Shown here in pieces: positions 1 to 6,925 of a stretch of 10,820 nucleotides of DNA. The stretch's first letter is position 1. Each line of letters opens with the position of its first letter. Under the pieces are notes generated by a model. The model had not been told where the DNA came from and did no database searches. It was given only the letters and a program-made list of their open reading frames with translations. Where the stretch lies: the NCBI GenBank assembly GCA_009698045.1, contig WLRE01000041.1, positions 1 through 10,820 on the forward strand. Reading direction: 5' to 3'. This DNA is from Actinomycetota bacterium (GTDB taxonomy: Bacteria; Actinomycetota; Actinomycetes; Nanopelagicales; Nanopelagicaceae). The position numbers were made by a program, and so were the translations under genes.

Positions 1-1423
1 CGATATTGTCGATTACGTTCTCGATTATAAAATTACCTCCGATGTGGCTTACGAAACCGCTTGGAACTGCTTCCTCGACACCTTAGGTTGCGGGCTAGAA
101 GCGCTGGAATACCGTGAATGTCGCAAGATGCTTGGGCCGGTTGTTCCAGGTGTGACTATTCAAAACGGTGTTCGCGTTCCCGGCACTAACTTTGAACTCG
201 ATCCAGTACAAGGTGCATTCAACATCGGCGCCATGATTCGTTGGTTGGACTTCAACGACACCTGGCTTGCCGCTGAATGGGGACATCCTTCCGATAACCT
301 CGGTGGAATTCTTGCTACAGCTGATTATCTTTCTCGTATTGCACTAGCTAACGGTGGCAAGGCCCTTACCGTTAAAGATGTATTGACTGGAATGATCAAG
401 GCTCATGAAATTCAAGGTTGCATCGCACTTGAAAACTCATTTAATAAGGTCGGTATCGATCACGTTGTATTAGTCAAAGTTGCTTCAACCGCAGTTGTCG
501 CCCAGATGATGGGTCTAAACCGCGATCAAACTCTGGCCGCGGTCTCACTCGCGTGGGTAGATGGACAGTCTCTTCGCACATATCGCCACTATCCCAACGC
601 TGGTTCCCGTAAATCATGGGCAGCAGGAGATGCGACTTCTCGCGCAGTGCGCTTAGCTCTCATCGCAAAGACTGGCGAGATGGGTTATCCAACAGCCTTA
701 TCTGCAAAGACTTGGGGTTTCTACGACTCATCCTTCCGTGGAAATCCATTTAAGTTCCAACGTGCATATGGCTCATATGTAATGGAGAACGTTCTCTTCA
801 AAATTTCATTCCCAGCAGAGTTTCACTCGCAGACTGGCGTTGAAGCAGCAATGACAATTCACGGCAAGATGGCTGCCATGGGTAAGACTTCAGACGATAT
901 CAAGAGTGTTTCGATACGTACCCACGAAGCATGTATTCGTATTATCGATAAGCAAGGTCCACTCAATAACCCTGCTGACCGCGACCACTGCATTCAATAT
1001 ATGGTCGCCGTTCCATTGATCTTCGGTCGTTTGACTGCGCGCGACTACGAGGATGATGTAGCGAGTGATCCGCGCATCGATGCACTGCGCGAGAAGATTA
1101 AGTGTGTAGAAGACACCACTTTTACCGCTGATTATCACGATCCAGAGAAGCGTTCTATTGCGAACGCTCTAACAGTAACCTTTAATGACGGTTCTACTCT
1201 TGATGAAGTTGTTGTTGAATATCCAGTGGGACATGCACGTCGTCGCACCGAAGGTATTCCACTCCTTCATGCAAAGTTTAAGACCAACCTTGCTCGCATC
1301 TTTGGCCAGGCACAACAAGATGCAATTGCAAAGGTATCTCTTGATCGCGCTGGGCTAGAGAAGATGTCTATCGTCGAATATCTGGACTTGTATGTAAATA
1401 AGGATTACCAGCCAAATCTTTAG
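1..1423 (+). CDS. prpD: 2-methylcitrate dehydratase PrpD (5' partial)
   Basis: This enzyme dehydrates 2-methylcitrate to 2-methyl-cis-aconitate in the cytosolic methylcitrate cycle, which turns propionyl-CoA into pyruvate and succinate. The reading frame is already open at base 2 and the first residues (DIVDYVLDYKITSD) match the N-terminal region of E. coli PrpD as I remember it, so the GTG at 44 is internal and only about 17 codons are missing off the left edge. Hallmark blocks are nearly identical to E. coli PrpD: NIGAMIRWLDFNDTWLAAEW, KAHEIQGCIALENSFN, RKSWAAGDATSRAVRLAL, NPADRDHCIQYM and the C-terminal EYLDLYV. This subfamily belongs to the MmgE/PrpD fold and needs no iron-sulfur cluster. 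The stop is TAG at 1421. prpB and prpC are expected upstream but are not visible. The gene is intact within the window, and the identification is very secure. Confidence 0.96.
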   Translation, partial: DIVDYVLDYKITSDVAYETAWNCFLDTLGCGLEALEYRECRKMLGPVVPGVTIQNGVRVPGTNFELDPVQGAFNIGAMIRWLDFNDTWLAAEWGHPSDNLGGILATADYLSRIALANGGKALTVKDVLTGMIKAHEIQGCIALENSFNKVGIDHVVLVKVASTAVVAQMMGLNRDQTLAAVSLAWVDGQSLRTYRHYPNAGSRKSWAAGDATSRAVRLALIAKTGEMGYPTALSAKTWGFYDSSFRGNPFKFQRAYGSYVMENVLFKISFPAEFHSQTGVEAAMTIHGKMAAMGKTSDDIKSVSIRTHEACIRIIDKQGPLNNPADRDHCIQYMVAVPLIFGRLTARDYEDDVASDPRIDALREKIKCVEDTTFTADYHDPEKRSIANALTVTFNDGSTLDEVVVEYPVGHARRRTEGIPLLHAKFKTNLARIFGQAQQDAIAKVSLDRAGLEKMSIVEYLDLYVNKDYQPNL

Positions 1424-1431
1424 AAGCTAAA

Positions 1432-2283
1432 TTATTTGGTTAGATTCAAGACGTAGTTGAGCGCTGGCCCAGCTAGTTTGTCGTGAATCTTAAAGAAGGT
1501 TTGAGTTGCAGGAAATCCTGCCCATGTCTTGGGCAGAAATTCTTTCGGAAGCCCAGGGTCAAAATATGGGGCATGGCGCCAATTAGTTAATATCTTGGTG
1601 TAATCCCTGAATGCTTTTTGAGGATCTGGGGTACCGCGCTTAGTTGCCCAGTAATTAACGACGGGCCGCGCAGTTTTATTAAATGATTTATAAACTTCTT
1701 GGATTCCATTCAAATCCCACCACTGCCCAACGGCAACTGGCGTCGGAGAAAATGCCATGTGTTCTGCCGAAAAGACATTCATGTATTTTTCTATATTAAG
1801 AGATTGTGCGAGTGAGATTGCATCATCAGCTAATTGCATAGGAGCAATCCATAACCCACCAGTTACCTGGGCGAATCCGATTCGAATTAAACGTGAGCGC
1901 AATTGATAGCGCACTGCCCGCAGATTCTCCGGAATCGAGAAGGCGACGAGTATCCAGCCTTGATTAATAGGTGCTTCCCGTCGTTGCAATACCCGGTTAT
2001 CACCTTGATCAAAGGTCTTGCGCATCTCTGGACTTGTGGAATATCCAATAACTCCATTTTGTTTCTTGGATATCAATATTCCCCGGCGCTTAAATCTAGC
2101 TAGAGCCGAGCGCGCAGCATCTTCTTGCACATCAAGTTCTGTGCAGAGCTGGATGATGGAATTCGCAGAGAACCAGCCACCGTGATTGCGGCTATAGGCA
2201 CCGTAGATAGTAATTATCAGAGATTGGGGTCTAGCGGATCTATCGACGAGATCTCGGGCTTCGCCGGTAAAGATGCTGACCAT
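1432..2283 (-). CDS. PaaX-family transcriptional repressor
   Basis: A 283-residue DNA-binding regulator of the PaaX family, of usual length and complete. The N-terminal winged helix-turn-helix covers about residues 15-75 (PQSLIITIYGAY, then AARSALARFKRRGIL). A Cas2-like central domain follows at about 108-185 (WILVAFSIPENLRAVRYQLR, GGLWIAP). The PaaX C-terminal domain has the typical R-x-A-P-Y-x-D-P-x-LP-x-x-x-LP-x-x-W-x-G pattern at about 236-256. Family members commonly repress arylacetate catabolism and release DNA when phenylacetyl-CoA binds. No paa ring-degradation genes lie here, so the ligand is unknown; the adjacent divergent thioesterase is the nearest likely target. No Shine-Dalgarno precedes the ATG, but a -10-like hexamer sits 6 nt upstream, suggesting a leaderless mRNA. 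The stop lies 8 nt from the convergent prpD stop. Confidence 0.9.
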   Translation of the reverse strand: MVSIFTGEARDLVDRSARPQSLIITIYGAYSRNHGGWFSANSIIQLCTELDVQEDAARSALARFKRRGILISKKQNGVIGYSTSPEMRKTFDQGDNRVLQRREAPINQGWILVAFSIPENLRAVRYQLRSRLIRIGFAQVTGGLWIAPMQLADDAISLAQSLNIEKYMNVFSAEHMAFSPTPVAVGQWWDLNGIQEVYKSFNKTARPVVNYWATKRGTPDPQKAFRDYTKILTNWRHAPYFDPGLPKEFLPKTWAGFPATQTFFKIHDKLAGPALNYVLNLTK

Positions 2284-2289
2284 GCGGGA

Positions 2290-2317
2290 ATGCTAGTGTG
2301 AGTCAGTAGGAAAACAA
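2290..2317 (-). promoter_or_regulatory. Putative leaderless promoter of the PaaX-family gene
   Basis: On the minus strand, TAGCAT (2290-2295) fits an actinobacterial TAnnnT -10 box. It ends 6 nt before the ATG at 2283, so transcription would start at or beside the A of the start codon. A weak -35 candidate, TTGTTT, lies at 2312-2317 with 16-nt spacing. The spacer holds the 7-bp dyad TGAGTCA (2299-2305), within TGTGAGTC on the plus strand, which resembles the TGTGATTC part of the E. coli PaaX operator as I recall it. Autorepression would make sense, but this rests on short matches only. Confidence 0.4.
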
Positions 2318-2352
2318 AGAGTTTCTACCGATAAAGATTGGCTAGGTACATC

Positions 2353-2745
2353 ATGGCTAGCGCATTTGTAGAGAAGGTTCGTCTTCTTGAATGGATGGAG
2401 ACCGACGCTGCGGGCCATCAGCATTACACATCTGCATTTCGATGGGTCGAAGAGTGCGAATCCGCGCTCTACCGAAAATTAGGGTTACCCACCACTCTCT
2501 TTGGTCAGATTCCTCGTGTCAAAGTAACGATGGAATATAAGCGTCGTATTTTTTTCGGCGAAGAGATTCTTACTCGACTACAAGTTGCTCGAGTTGGAAC
2601 TAGCTCACTCGAAATGGCATTTACTGCGCATGTTGCCGGCGAACTTGCTGCCGAAGGCACTTACATAATTGTTCATTCACCTATTGTTGGCGAAGGATCA
2701 AAGCCTTGGCCAGATGCGTGGAAAAAAGCTTTTCTAGGAGAGTAA
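2353..2745 (+). CDS. 4-hydroxybenzoyl-CoA thioesterase-like hot-dog protein
   Basis: A 130-residue single hot-dog domain of the 4HBT/YbgC type, predicted to hydrolyse acyl- or aryl-CoA esters in the cytosol. The signature is LEWMETDAAGHQHYTSAFRW (residues 12-31), equivalent to the family's D-x-D-x-A-G-x-x-Y-x-x-Y-x-x-W. Asp18 takes the place of the catalytic Asp17 of Pseudomonas 4-hydroxybenzoyl-CoA thioesterase, followed by EE (33-34) and GL (44-45). The YKRRIFFGEEI stretch forms the expected central strands. I chose ATG 2353 over the in-frame TTG at 2338 because TAGG (2343-2346) is properly spaced before it and the TTG has no ribosome site. The gene is divergent from the PaaX-family regulator. 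Its last 12 bases overlap the end of the convergent FAD oxidoreductase gene. The substrate cannot be told from sequence; aryl-acetyl-CoA is a guess from context. Confidence 0.85.
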   Translation: MASAFVEKVRLLEWMETDAAGHQHYTSAFRWVEECESALYRKLGLPTTLFGQIPRVKVTMEYKRRIFFGEEILTRLQVARVGTSSLEMAFTAHVAGELAAEGTYIIVHSPIVGEGSKPWPDAWKKAFLGE

Positions 2746-4251
2746 TTTCGCGACCATCAGGCCGCTTCCGCCACCAACTCCACCGCCAGGCCATGTACCA
2801 GAACCGCAGATAAATAAATTCTCGATTGGTGTGCGATGTCTTATCCAGCCAGGAGTAGGGCGCAAGAAGAAGAACTGAGCAGGATGATGGCTACCGCCGA
2901 GGGAATCTCCCTTAATCAGATTTGGGTTATAGCGTTCTAAATCTGTTGGAGATAAAACTTTACGTCCCAAAATATTCTGCTTAAGTCCTGGTGCATATTT
3001 CTCAATGTTATCAATGATGCGATCTGCATATTGTTCTGCTACCTCATCCCAACTCTTACCCTTAATGTCTAATGGAAGAACGCGTACTTGAATCCAGAGA
3101 ACGTGCTTTCCCTCTGGTGCACGAGAGGGATCTGAAACAGTGGGCTGACCAATAACAAGGGCTGGTGTATCAGGAAGAATTCCCGCGGCCGCTTGGGCAT
3201 ATGTAATAGCCATATCATCGATATAAGGCGCAATATGTACGTAGTTAAAGCTCTTGGCCTCCGCATCAATCCAATTTGGTAACTCATCGAGCGCCAGGTG
3301 AATCATCATGGTGCCTAGACCAGGACGGAAATTATGGAGTTCTTGGGTGGAAGGCGCTTCCTTCAATAACTTTGGCAATAGAGCGGGATTGACGTTTGCA
3401 ACGACTTTCTTTGCCAAAATGCGCTCACCATTCTTGGTGAGAACTCCGATGGCCTTTCCGGATTCCACAATAATTTCTACAACTTCCATGCCTGTGCGAA
3501 GTTCGCCGCCATTCTTCTCAATTACAGAAACGAGCGAATCAATTAGTACGTTTGCTCCACCTTTGCCTAGAACCATTCCAAATTCTTGCCCGCCAATGGA
3601 TTCGAGAAAAGAGAAGAGTGCGCCACCCGAAATATCTGGGCCGTAATCCAGGTGCATTCCCCAGATAGCTGCAAGGGCTTTTGTTTCCGGATGCGAGAAA
3701 TGTTCTTCGGTAAATGCACGGCTAGATTGCAAGAGCATGCGAATCAGATTGAGCGTTCCTTCAGTTCCAATCGCGCGCCAGGTCTTAAAGAGACTCTTCG
3801 CAGCCGCAAGCGAGGGAAGTTCGGTGCCGAGAATTGGAAAGAGATGTGGAGCAAGTTCACCAAGTTTTGCAGTGAGATCCTGCCAAGCTTTCACATCATT
3901 AGGTGCAACTCGTTGCAACGTTTCGAGGTTCTTCTGGCGATCCATTGTTATGCCAATCATCTTTCCATCTGGAAAGAGTGAGCAGTACGGCTTATCCGAT
4001 GGAACGAATTCGAGGCCGTGAGAAATCAAATCATCTTTAAGTTCTGCCATAACTCCACCGCCAGCAAAGAGGCTGAGGTTTGTCGCGAATAGATCATGTT
4101 TAAATCCAGGAAGAGTGACTTCTTCAGTTCGAACCGCACCACCAAAAGCAGGTGCTTGTTCAAGGACAAGTACTTTCTTACCCTTTTTGCTCAAGAGAGC
4201 AGCTGTAGAAAGTCCGTTGATACCAGAGCCAATAATCAGAACGTCAGTCAT
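2734..4251 (-). CDS. FAD-dependent oxidoreductase, phytoene-desaturase-related (COG1233/PYROXD2-like), copy A
   Basis: A 505-residue flavoprotein, full length for the family. The N-terminal Rossmann motif is DVLIIGSGINGLSTAALL (G8-x-G10-x-x-G13), with Glu31 ending the second strand to hold the FAD ribose and GG at 37-38. A conserved block near residues 365-385 reads GQPTVSDPSRAPEGK followed by LWIQ. The C-terminus has NPNLIKGDSLGG, then CGSGTWPGGGVGGGSG, the second FAD-contacting motif of amine-oxidase/CrtI-like enzymes. Such proteins oxidise or isomerise hydrophobic substrates, but the substrate here is unknown. The start is ATG 4251: AGAGGA (4259-4264) lies 7 nt upstream, whereas it would be only 1 nt from the in-frame TTG at 4257. 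The gene is divergent from a paralogue at 4313, and its stop overlaps the thioesterase gene by 12 nt. No signal peptide is seen. Confidence 0.88.
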   Translation of the reverse strand: MTDVLIIGSGINGLSTAALLSKKGKKVLVLEQAPAFGGAVRTEEVTLPGFKHDLFATNLSLFAGGGVMAELKDDLISHGLEFVPSDKPYCSLFPDGKMIGITMDRQKNLETLQRVAPNDVKAWQDLTAKLGELAPHLFPILGTELPSLAAAKSLFKTWRAIGTEGTLNLIRMLLQSSRAFTEEHFSHPETKALAAIWGMHLDYGPDISGGALFSFLESIGGQEFGMVLGKGGANVLIDSLVSVIEKNGGELRTGMEVVEIIVESGKAIGVLTKNGERILAKKVVANVNPALLPKLLKEAPSTQELHNFRPGLGTMMIHLALDELPNWIDAEAKSFNYVHIAPYIDDMAITYAQAAAGILPDTPALVIGQPTVSDPSRAPEGKHVLWIQVRVLPLDIKGKSWDEVAEQYADRIIDNIEKYAPGLKQNILGRKVLSPTDLERYNPNLIKGDSLGGSHHPAQFFFLRPTPGWIRHRTPIENLFICGSGTWPGGGVGGGSGLMVAKLLS

Positions 4252-4258
4252 TCCCAAA

Positions 4259-4264
4259 TCCTCT
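4259..4264 (-). promoter_or_regulatory. Ribosome binding site deciding the start of FAD oxidoreductase A
   Basis: On the minus strand this reads AGAGGA, with 7 nt to ATG 4251. That spacing is ideal for the ATG and impossible for the TTG at 4257, so the protein starts MTDVLIIG. Confidence 0.7.
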
Positions 4265-4301
4265 CACGAGGCGGTAGATTTGCCATAGAAAATTTAGGTA
4301 T

Positions 4302-4306
4302 GGAGG
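4302..4306 (+). promoter_or_regulatory. Ribosome binding site of FAD oxidoreductase B
   Basis: GGAGG lies 6 nt before GTG 4313, a strong Shine-Dalgarno that fixes an otherwise unremarkable GTG start. Confidence 0.75.
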
Positions 4307-4312
4307 AAATTC

Positions 4313-5905
4313 GTGGAGCGCAGTGATGTCATCATTATCGGAAGCGGAATCAACTCATTAGTTGCCGCAGCCTTGCTCAGTAAGTCTGGCCAGAAAGTTC
4401 TAGTGCTCGAGCGCAACAGTCAGGCTGGCGGCGCAATTAAGACCGTTACTACCGCAACCCTTCCAGGATTTACTCACGAGCTCTTATCGAGTTGGCATCC
4501 ACTATTTGTTGGAGGTCCTGCGTACGGCGAATTGAAAGCTGATTTAGAAGCTCGCGGACTTGTGTACCTCAACACCGATAAACCCACTGGCGTTGTGTGC
4601 GAGGGCGGAAGTGCGATTCTTTCTACTGATCTCGCAGCAACTGCAGCAGAGTTTGCACGCCTAGGAGACGGCGATGCTTGGACCAACATGCTTAATGAAT
4701 TCCTAGGGAAGATTGATTTAGCTTTTGGTTTACTTGGCGCAGACTTATGGCGCAGTAATTCACTCAAATTGCTTCGAACCGCGCGCAAGCGTTTTGGTAA
4801 TCGCGGCCTTGTTGCAACGGGCGCTGAACTCTTAGAGCCGGCCTCGCCATGGCTAGATCGCACTTTTACTTCACCAGTCAGCAAAGCTCTTTTAGCGCCA
4901 TGGGCGCTTCACAATGGTCTCGGTCCAGATGATGCCGCCAGCGCTTTCATTACTAAAGTAATTGGCGCAGCAGTTGCACTAGGCGGAATGCCGGTACCGG
5001 TTGGCGGTGGAATAAAACTAGTAGATGCTCTGACTTCAATTCTCGCTGATAACGGTGGCACGCTAATTACAGATGCCGATGTCGTAAAAATCAATGTGTC
5101 AGGCGGTCGCGCCACTGGCGTCAAGCTCGCTGATGGCCGCGAATTCGCAGCTGATAAATCAATTCTTGCATCCGCAACACCGCAAGCGCTCTATCAAGGA
5201 CTTCTCAAGGGGGAGAACCTTCCGGTTGAGACAACTAAGTCTGCAGAATCTTTCCGCTACGGCCGCTCCGCAATTCAAATTCATCTAGCGCTCTCAGAGC
5301 CGCCTGCTTGGAAAGCAGATGCGAATCTTAAAGATGTTGCAATCGTGCATGTGCTCGATGGCATGAATTCGCTCTCTGAATCTGTCAATGCATCGAATCG
5401 TGGTTATCTACCTAAACGACCAACCATTGTGGTTGGACAACCAACCGCTGTCGATAAATCTCGCGCGCCAGAAGGAAAGTTCATCTTGTGGTTACAGCTG
5501 CAAGAAAATCCGCAAAAGATTCTCGGTGATTTAGCTGGAGAGATTGCCCCTGGGGATGGCTCTTGGAGTGATGAACGTCTAAGCGCATACGCGGATCGCG
5601 TGATTGATCAACTATCTGAACAAATCACCAACTTAAAGTCAGCAACCCTTGCCAAAGTTGTACTAGGCCCCAAGCAGATTGAAGAGATGAACAAGAATCT
5701 TGTTGGTGGGGATCCTTATGCGGGAGATTGCCGTATTGATCAATATGCAGTTTGGCGCCCACTTGCTAGTGCTACCGGGCACAAGACTCCAATAAAGGGC
5801 TTATGGCACATAGGTGCTTCAACGCATCCCGGTCCTGGTCTTGGCGGTGGCTCTGGTTACTTGGTAGCTAAGCGTCTGACACAGAAGAGGCTCTTCAAGC
5901 GATAA
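4313..5905 (+). CDS. FAD-dependent oxidoreductase, phytoene-desaturase-related (COG1233/PYROXD2-like), copy B
   Basis: A 530-residue homologue of the divergent neighbour, aligning along its whole length. The Rossmann motif is DVIIIGSGINSLVAAALL: Gly10 and Gly12 are kept, but the third glycine is Ser15, unlike copy A. Glu33 and GG 39-40 follow as expected. Shared family blocks include GQPTAVDKSRAPEGK with LWLQ, NKNLVGGDPYAGD, HKTPIKGLWHIGAS and the terminal PGPGLGGGSGYLVAKRL. Compared with copy A it is about 25 residues longer, partly through an insertion after LWLQ. It is predicted to be a cytosolic or membrane-associated flavin oxidoreductase of unknown substrate. The GTG start is set by GGAGG at 4302-4306. 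A strong terminator follows 10 nt after the stop, so this is the last gene of its transcript. A specific carotenoid role is not supported: no crtB, crtE or other carotenoid gene is nearby. Confidence 0.88.
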   Translation: MERSDVIIIGSGINSLVAAALLSKSGQKVLVLERNSQAGGAIKTVTTATLPGFTHELLSSWHPLFVGGPAYGELKADLEARGLVYLNTDKPTGVVCEGGSAILSTDLAATAAEFARLGDGDAWTNMLNEFLGKIDLAFGLLGADLWRSNSLKLLRTARKRFGNRGLVATGAELLEPASPWLDRTFTSPVSKALLAPWALHNGLGPDDAASAFITKVIGAAVALGGMPVPVGGGIKLVDALTSILADNGGTLITDADVVKINVSGGRATGVKLADGREFAADKSILASATPQALYQGLLKGENLPVETTKSAESFRYGRSAIQIHLALSEPPAWKADANLKDVAIVHVLDGMNSLSESVNASNRGYLPKRPTIVVGQPTAVDKSRAPEGKFILWLQLQENPQKILGDLAGEIAPGDGSWSDERLSAYADRVIDQLSEQITNLKSATLAKVVLGPKQIEEMNKNLVGGDPYAGDCRIDQYAVWRPLASATGHKTPIKGLWHIGASTHPGPGLGGGSGYLVAKRLTQKRLFKR

Positions 5906-5915
5906 AAATTGCATA

Positions 5916-5949
5916 AAAAAGCGGGCCAAGTTAGCTTGGCCCGCTTTTT
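5916..5949. terminator. Bidirectional intrinsic terminator
   Basis: A perfect 15-bp inverted repeat: five A, then GCGGGCCAAG, loop TTAG (5931-5934), then CTTGGCCCGC and five T. The GC-rich 10-bp core is flanked by A on one side and T on the other, so it works as a rho-independent terminator in both directions. It lies between the convergent ends of FAD oxidoreductase B (stop 5905) and the cyclase-family gene (stop 5960), exactly where both transcripts need to end. Confidence 0.95.
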
Positions 5950-5959
5950 AATTATCGAT

Positions 5960-6733
5960 TTACTTCTGAACGAGTGCCAATACGCGACATGGGCTACCAG
6001 AACCACCAACAATCTTGAGTGGTGCTGCGATAACAATTGCGCCTTGTGCTGGCAACTTATCGAGATTACGAAGTTGAGTTAGGCCGTACTTGTTATTTCC
6101 CATCAACATGTTGTGGCAAGGAAATGGAACAGAAAGTCCGAATCCAGCGCCAGCATCAATACCAACTGTCTCTACTCCAAGACCAAGAACATCGCGCTTT
6201 GTGCCGAGGTACTCAGCAGCAGCAACGGTGAGACCTGGTGTGTGAGGACCATTCTCATCAGCGTTAGCAAATGCCTTTGGATCGTCGCCAAACTTTGACC
6301 AACCAGTGCGGAAGAGAACCCAAGCGCCCTTTGGAATTGCGCCATTTGTCTTCTCCCATGCATCGATATGTTCAACATCGAGAAGGAAGTCAGGATTTGC
6401 TTGTGCCTCTTTGACGAAATCTAAAACCACAGCTGGTCCAATGAGGCGGCCGGCAGGGACGGATGCAACGTCATCAAGATCTTTTCCGGTGATCCAGTGG
6501 TTAGGTGCATCAAAGTGTGTGCCGGTGTGCTCACCAGTGTGGAAGTTGTTCCAGTACCAAGCTGGACCCTTGTCGTCATACTCAGAGATAAGTTCTAATT
6601 TGAATGGCGCGGTCTGGCCAAACTCTGGTGGCAAGGAAAGAATTGGTGTCTCTGAGTGCAATGGTGATGTCAGGTCGAGAACCTGTACTGCACCTGATGC
6701 AAGCTCATTGGCGAGATCGGTTAGGTTGGCCAT
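5960..6733 (-). CDS. Cyclase-family metal-dependent hydrolase (isatin hydrolase/kynurenine formamidase fold)
   Basis: A complete 257-residue member of the putative-cyclase family (Pfam PF04199). The metal-binding signature HTGTHFDAPNH is at residues 69-79, with His69, His73 and Asp75 as expected ligands and His79 as the catalytic-type histidine. LDLTSPLHSETP near the N-terminus and GVETVGIDAG further on are also typical, the latter being the usual segment before the distal His (PCHNMLM). Known relatives hydrolyse isatin, N-formylkynurenine or cyclic amides using Mn or Zn in the cytosol. The exact substrate is not predictable here, but a tryptophan or indole breakdown product would fit the divergent indolepyruvate oxidoreductase. 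AAGGAG lies 7 nt before the ATG. Transcription runs toward the bidirectional terminator at 5916-5949. Confidence 0.87.
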   Translation of the reverse strand: MANLTDLANELASGAVQVLDLTSPLHSETPILSLPPEFGQTAPFKLELISEYDDKGPAWYWNNFHTGEHTGTHFDAPNHWITGKDLDDVASVPAGRLIGPAVVLDFVKEAQANPDFLLDVEHIDAWEKTNGAIPKGAWVLFRTGWSKFGDDPKAFANADENGPHTPGLTVAAAEYLGTKRDVLGLGVETVGIDAGAGFGLSVPFPCHNMLMGNNKYGLTQLRNLDKLPAQGAIVIAAPLKIVGGSGSPCRVLALVQK

Positions 6734-6740
6734 GAAGTGT

Positions 6741-6746
6741 CTCCTT
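6741..6746 (-). promoter_or_regulatory. Ribosome binding site of the cyclase-family gene
   Basis: On the minus strand this reads AAGGAG, 7 nt before the ATG at 6733. It confirms the chosen start and that the 241-nt region upstream is non-coding on this strand. Confidence 0.75.
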
Positions 6747-6769
6747 CTTAATGGTTGTGACTGGTTATT

Positions 6770-6783
6770 ACCGGGTTAACGGT
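6770..6783. promoter_or_regulatory. Candidate operator dyad with a related second half
   Basis: ACCG-GGTTAA-CGGT is a 14-bp sequence with 4-bp inverted arms. Its words TACCGG and TTAACGG recur downstream at 6789-6794 and 6801-6807, giving a partial tandem copy. Position between two divergent genes fits an operator. The binding protein is unknown. Confidence 0.35.
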
Positions 6784-6901
6784 GGGGCTACCGGATGAGA
6801 TTAACGGGATTTTCTCGGCTCCACTAGCCCTAATGGGCAGGGATTTACCTGTGACGGGCGTCAAATTCAGGCAAGGTAAATCACTCAGCGAGCCACCCGG
6901 A

Positions 6902-6925
6902 TTGGTGGACACCCACCAAGTCCAC
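6902..6925 (+). repeat. Overlapping, mutually exclusive hairpins
   Basis: TTGGTGG (6902-6908) pairs perfectly with CCACCAA (6913-6919) across an ACAC loop. GTGGAC (6905-6910) can instead pair with GTCCAC (6920-6925). An upstream CCACC (6893-6897) can also take GGTGG (6904-6908). The three pairings exclude each other, an arrangement seen in attenuators and in riboswitch expression platforms. No T-run follows, so if functional it would more likely act on translation or as DNA. Confidence 0.4.

Larger units (their letters stand above)
4252..4312. promoter_or_regulatory. Divergent promoter region between the two FAD oxidoreductases
   Basis: These 61 nt must hold the signals for both divergent genes unless promoters lie inside the coding regions. 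TAnnnT-type -10 candidates are TAGATT (4275-4280, plus strand) and TAAATT (minus strand, about 4292-4297). Neither has a convincing -35 box. The A/T-rich core at about 4285-4300 separates the two ribosome sites. Shared control of the pair is a reasonable inference from the geometry, but no clear operator dyad is visible. Confidence 0.35.

Noticed and set aside
44..46. GTG as the start of prpD
   Set aside because: The frame is open to the window edge and the 14 codons before it match the conserved PrpD N-terminus.
1424..1431. Terminator between prpD and the PaaX gene
   Set aside because: Only 8 nt separate the stops and no GC-rich hairpin with a T-run is seen there.
2734..5905. Carotenoid desaturase (crtI) annotation for the two FAD genes
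   Set aside because: They share the superfamily fold, but the conserved SRAPEGK and NxNLxxGD blocks point to the COG1233/PYROXD2-like group and no other carotenoid gene is nearby.
6754..6840. Resemblance to a ZTP (pfl) riboswitch: GTGACTGG, then ACCGGG, then GGGCA further on
   Set aside because: The conserved GGGAGC-type segment is replaced by GGGTTAAC, the closing helix would be about 3 bp, and the linked gene is not a one-carbon or purine gene.
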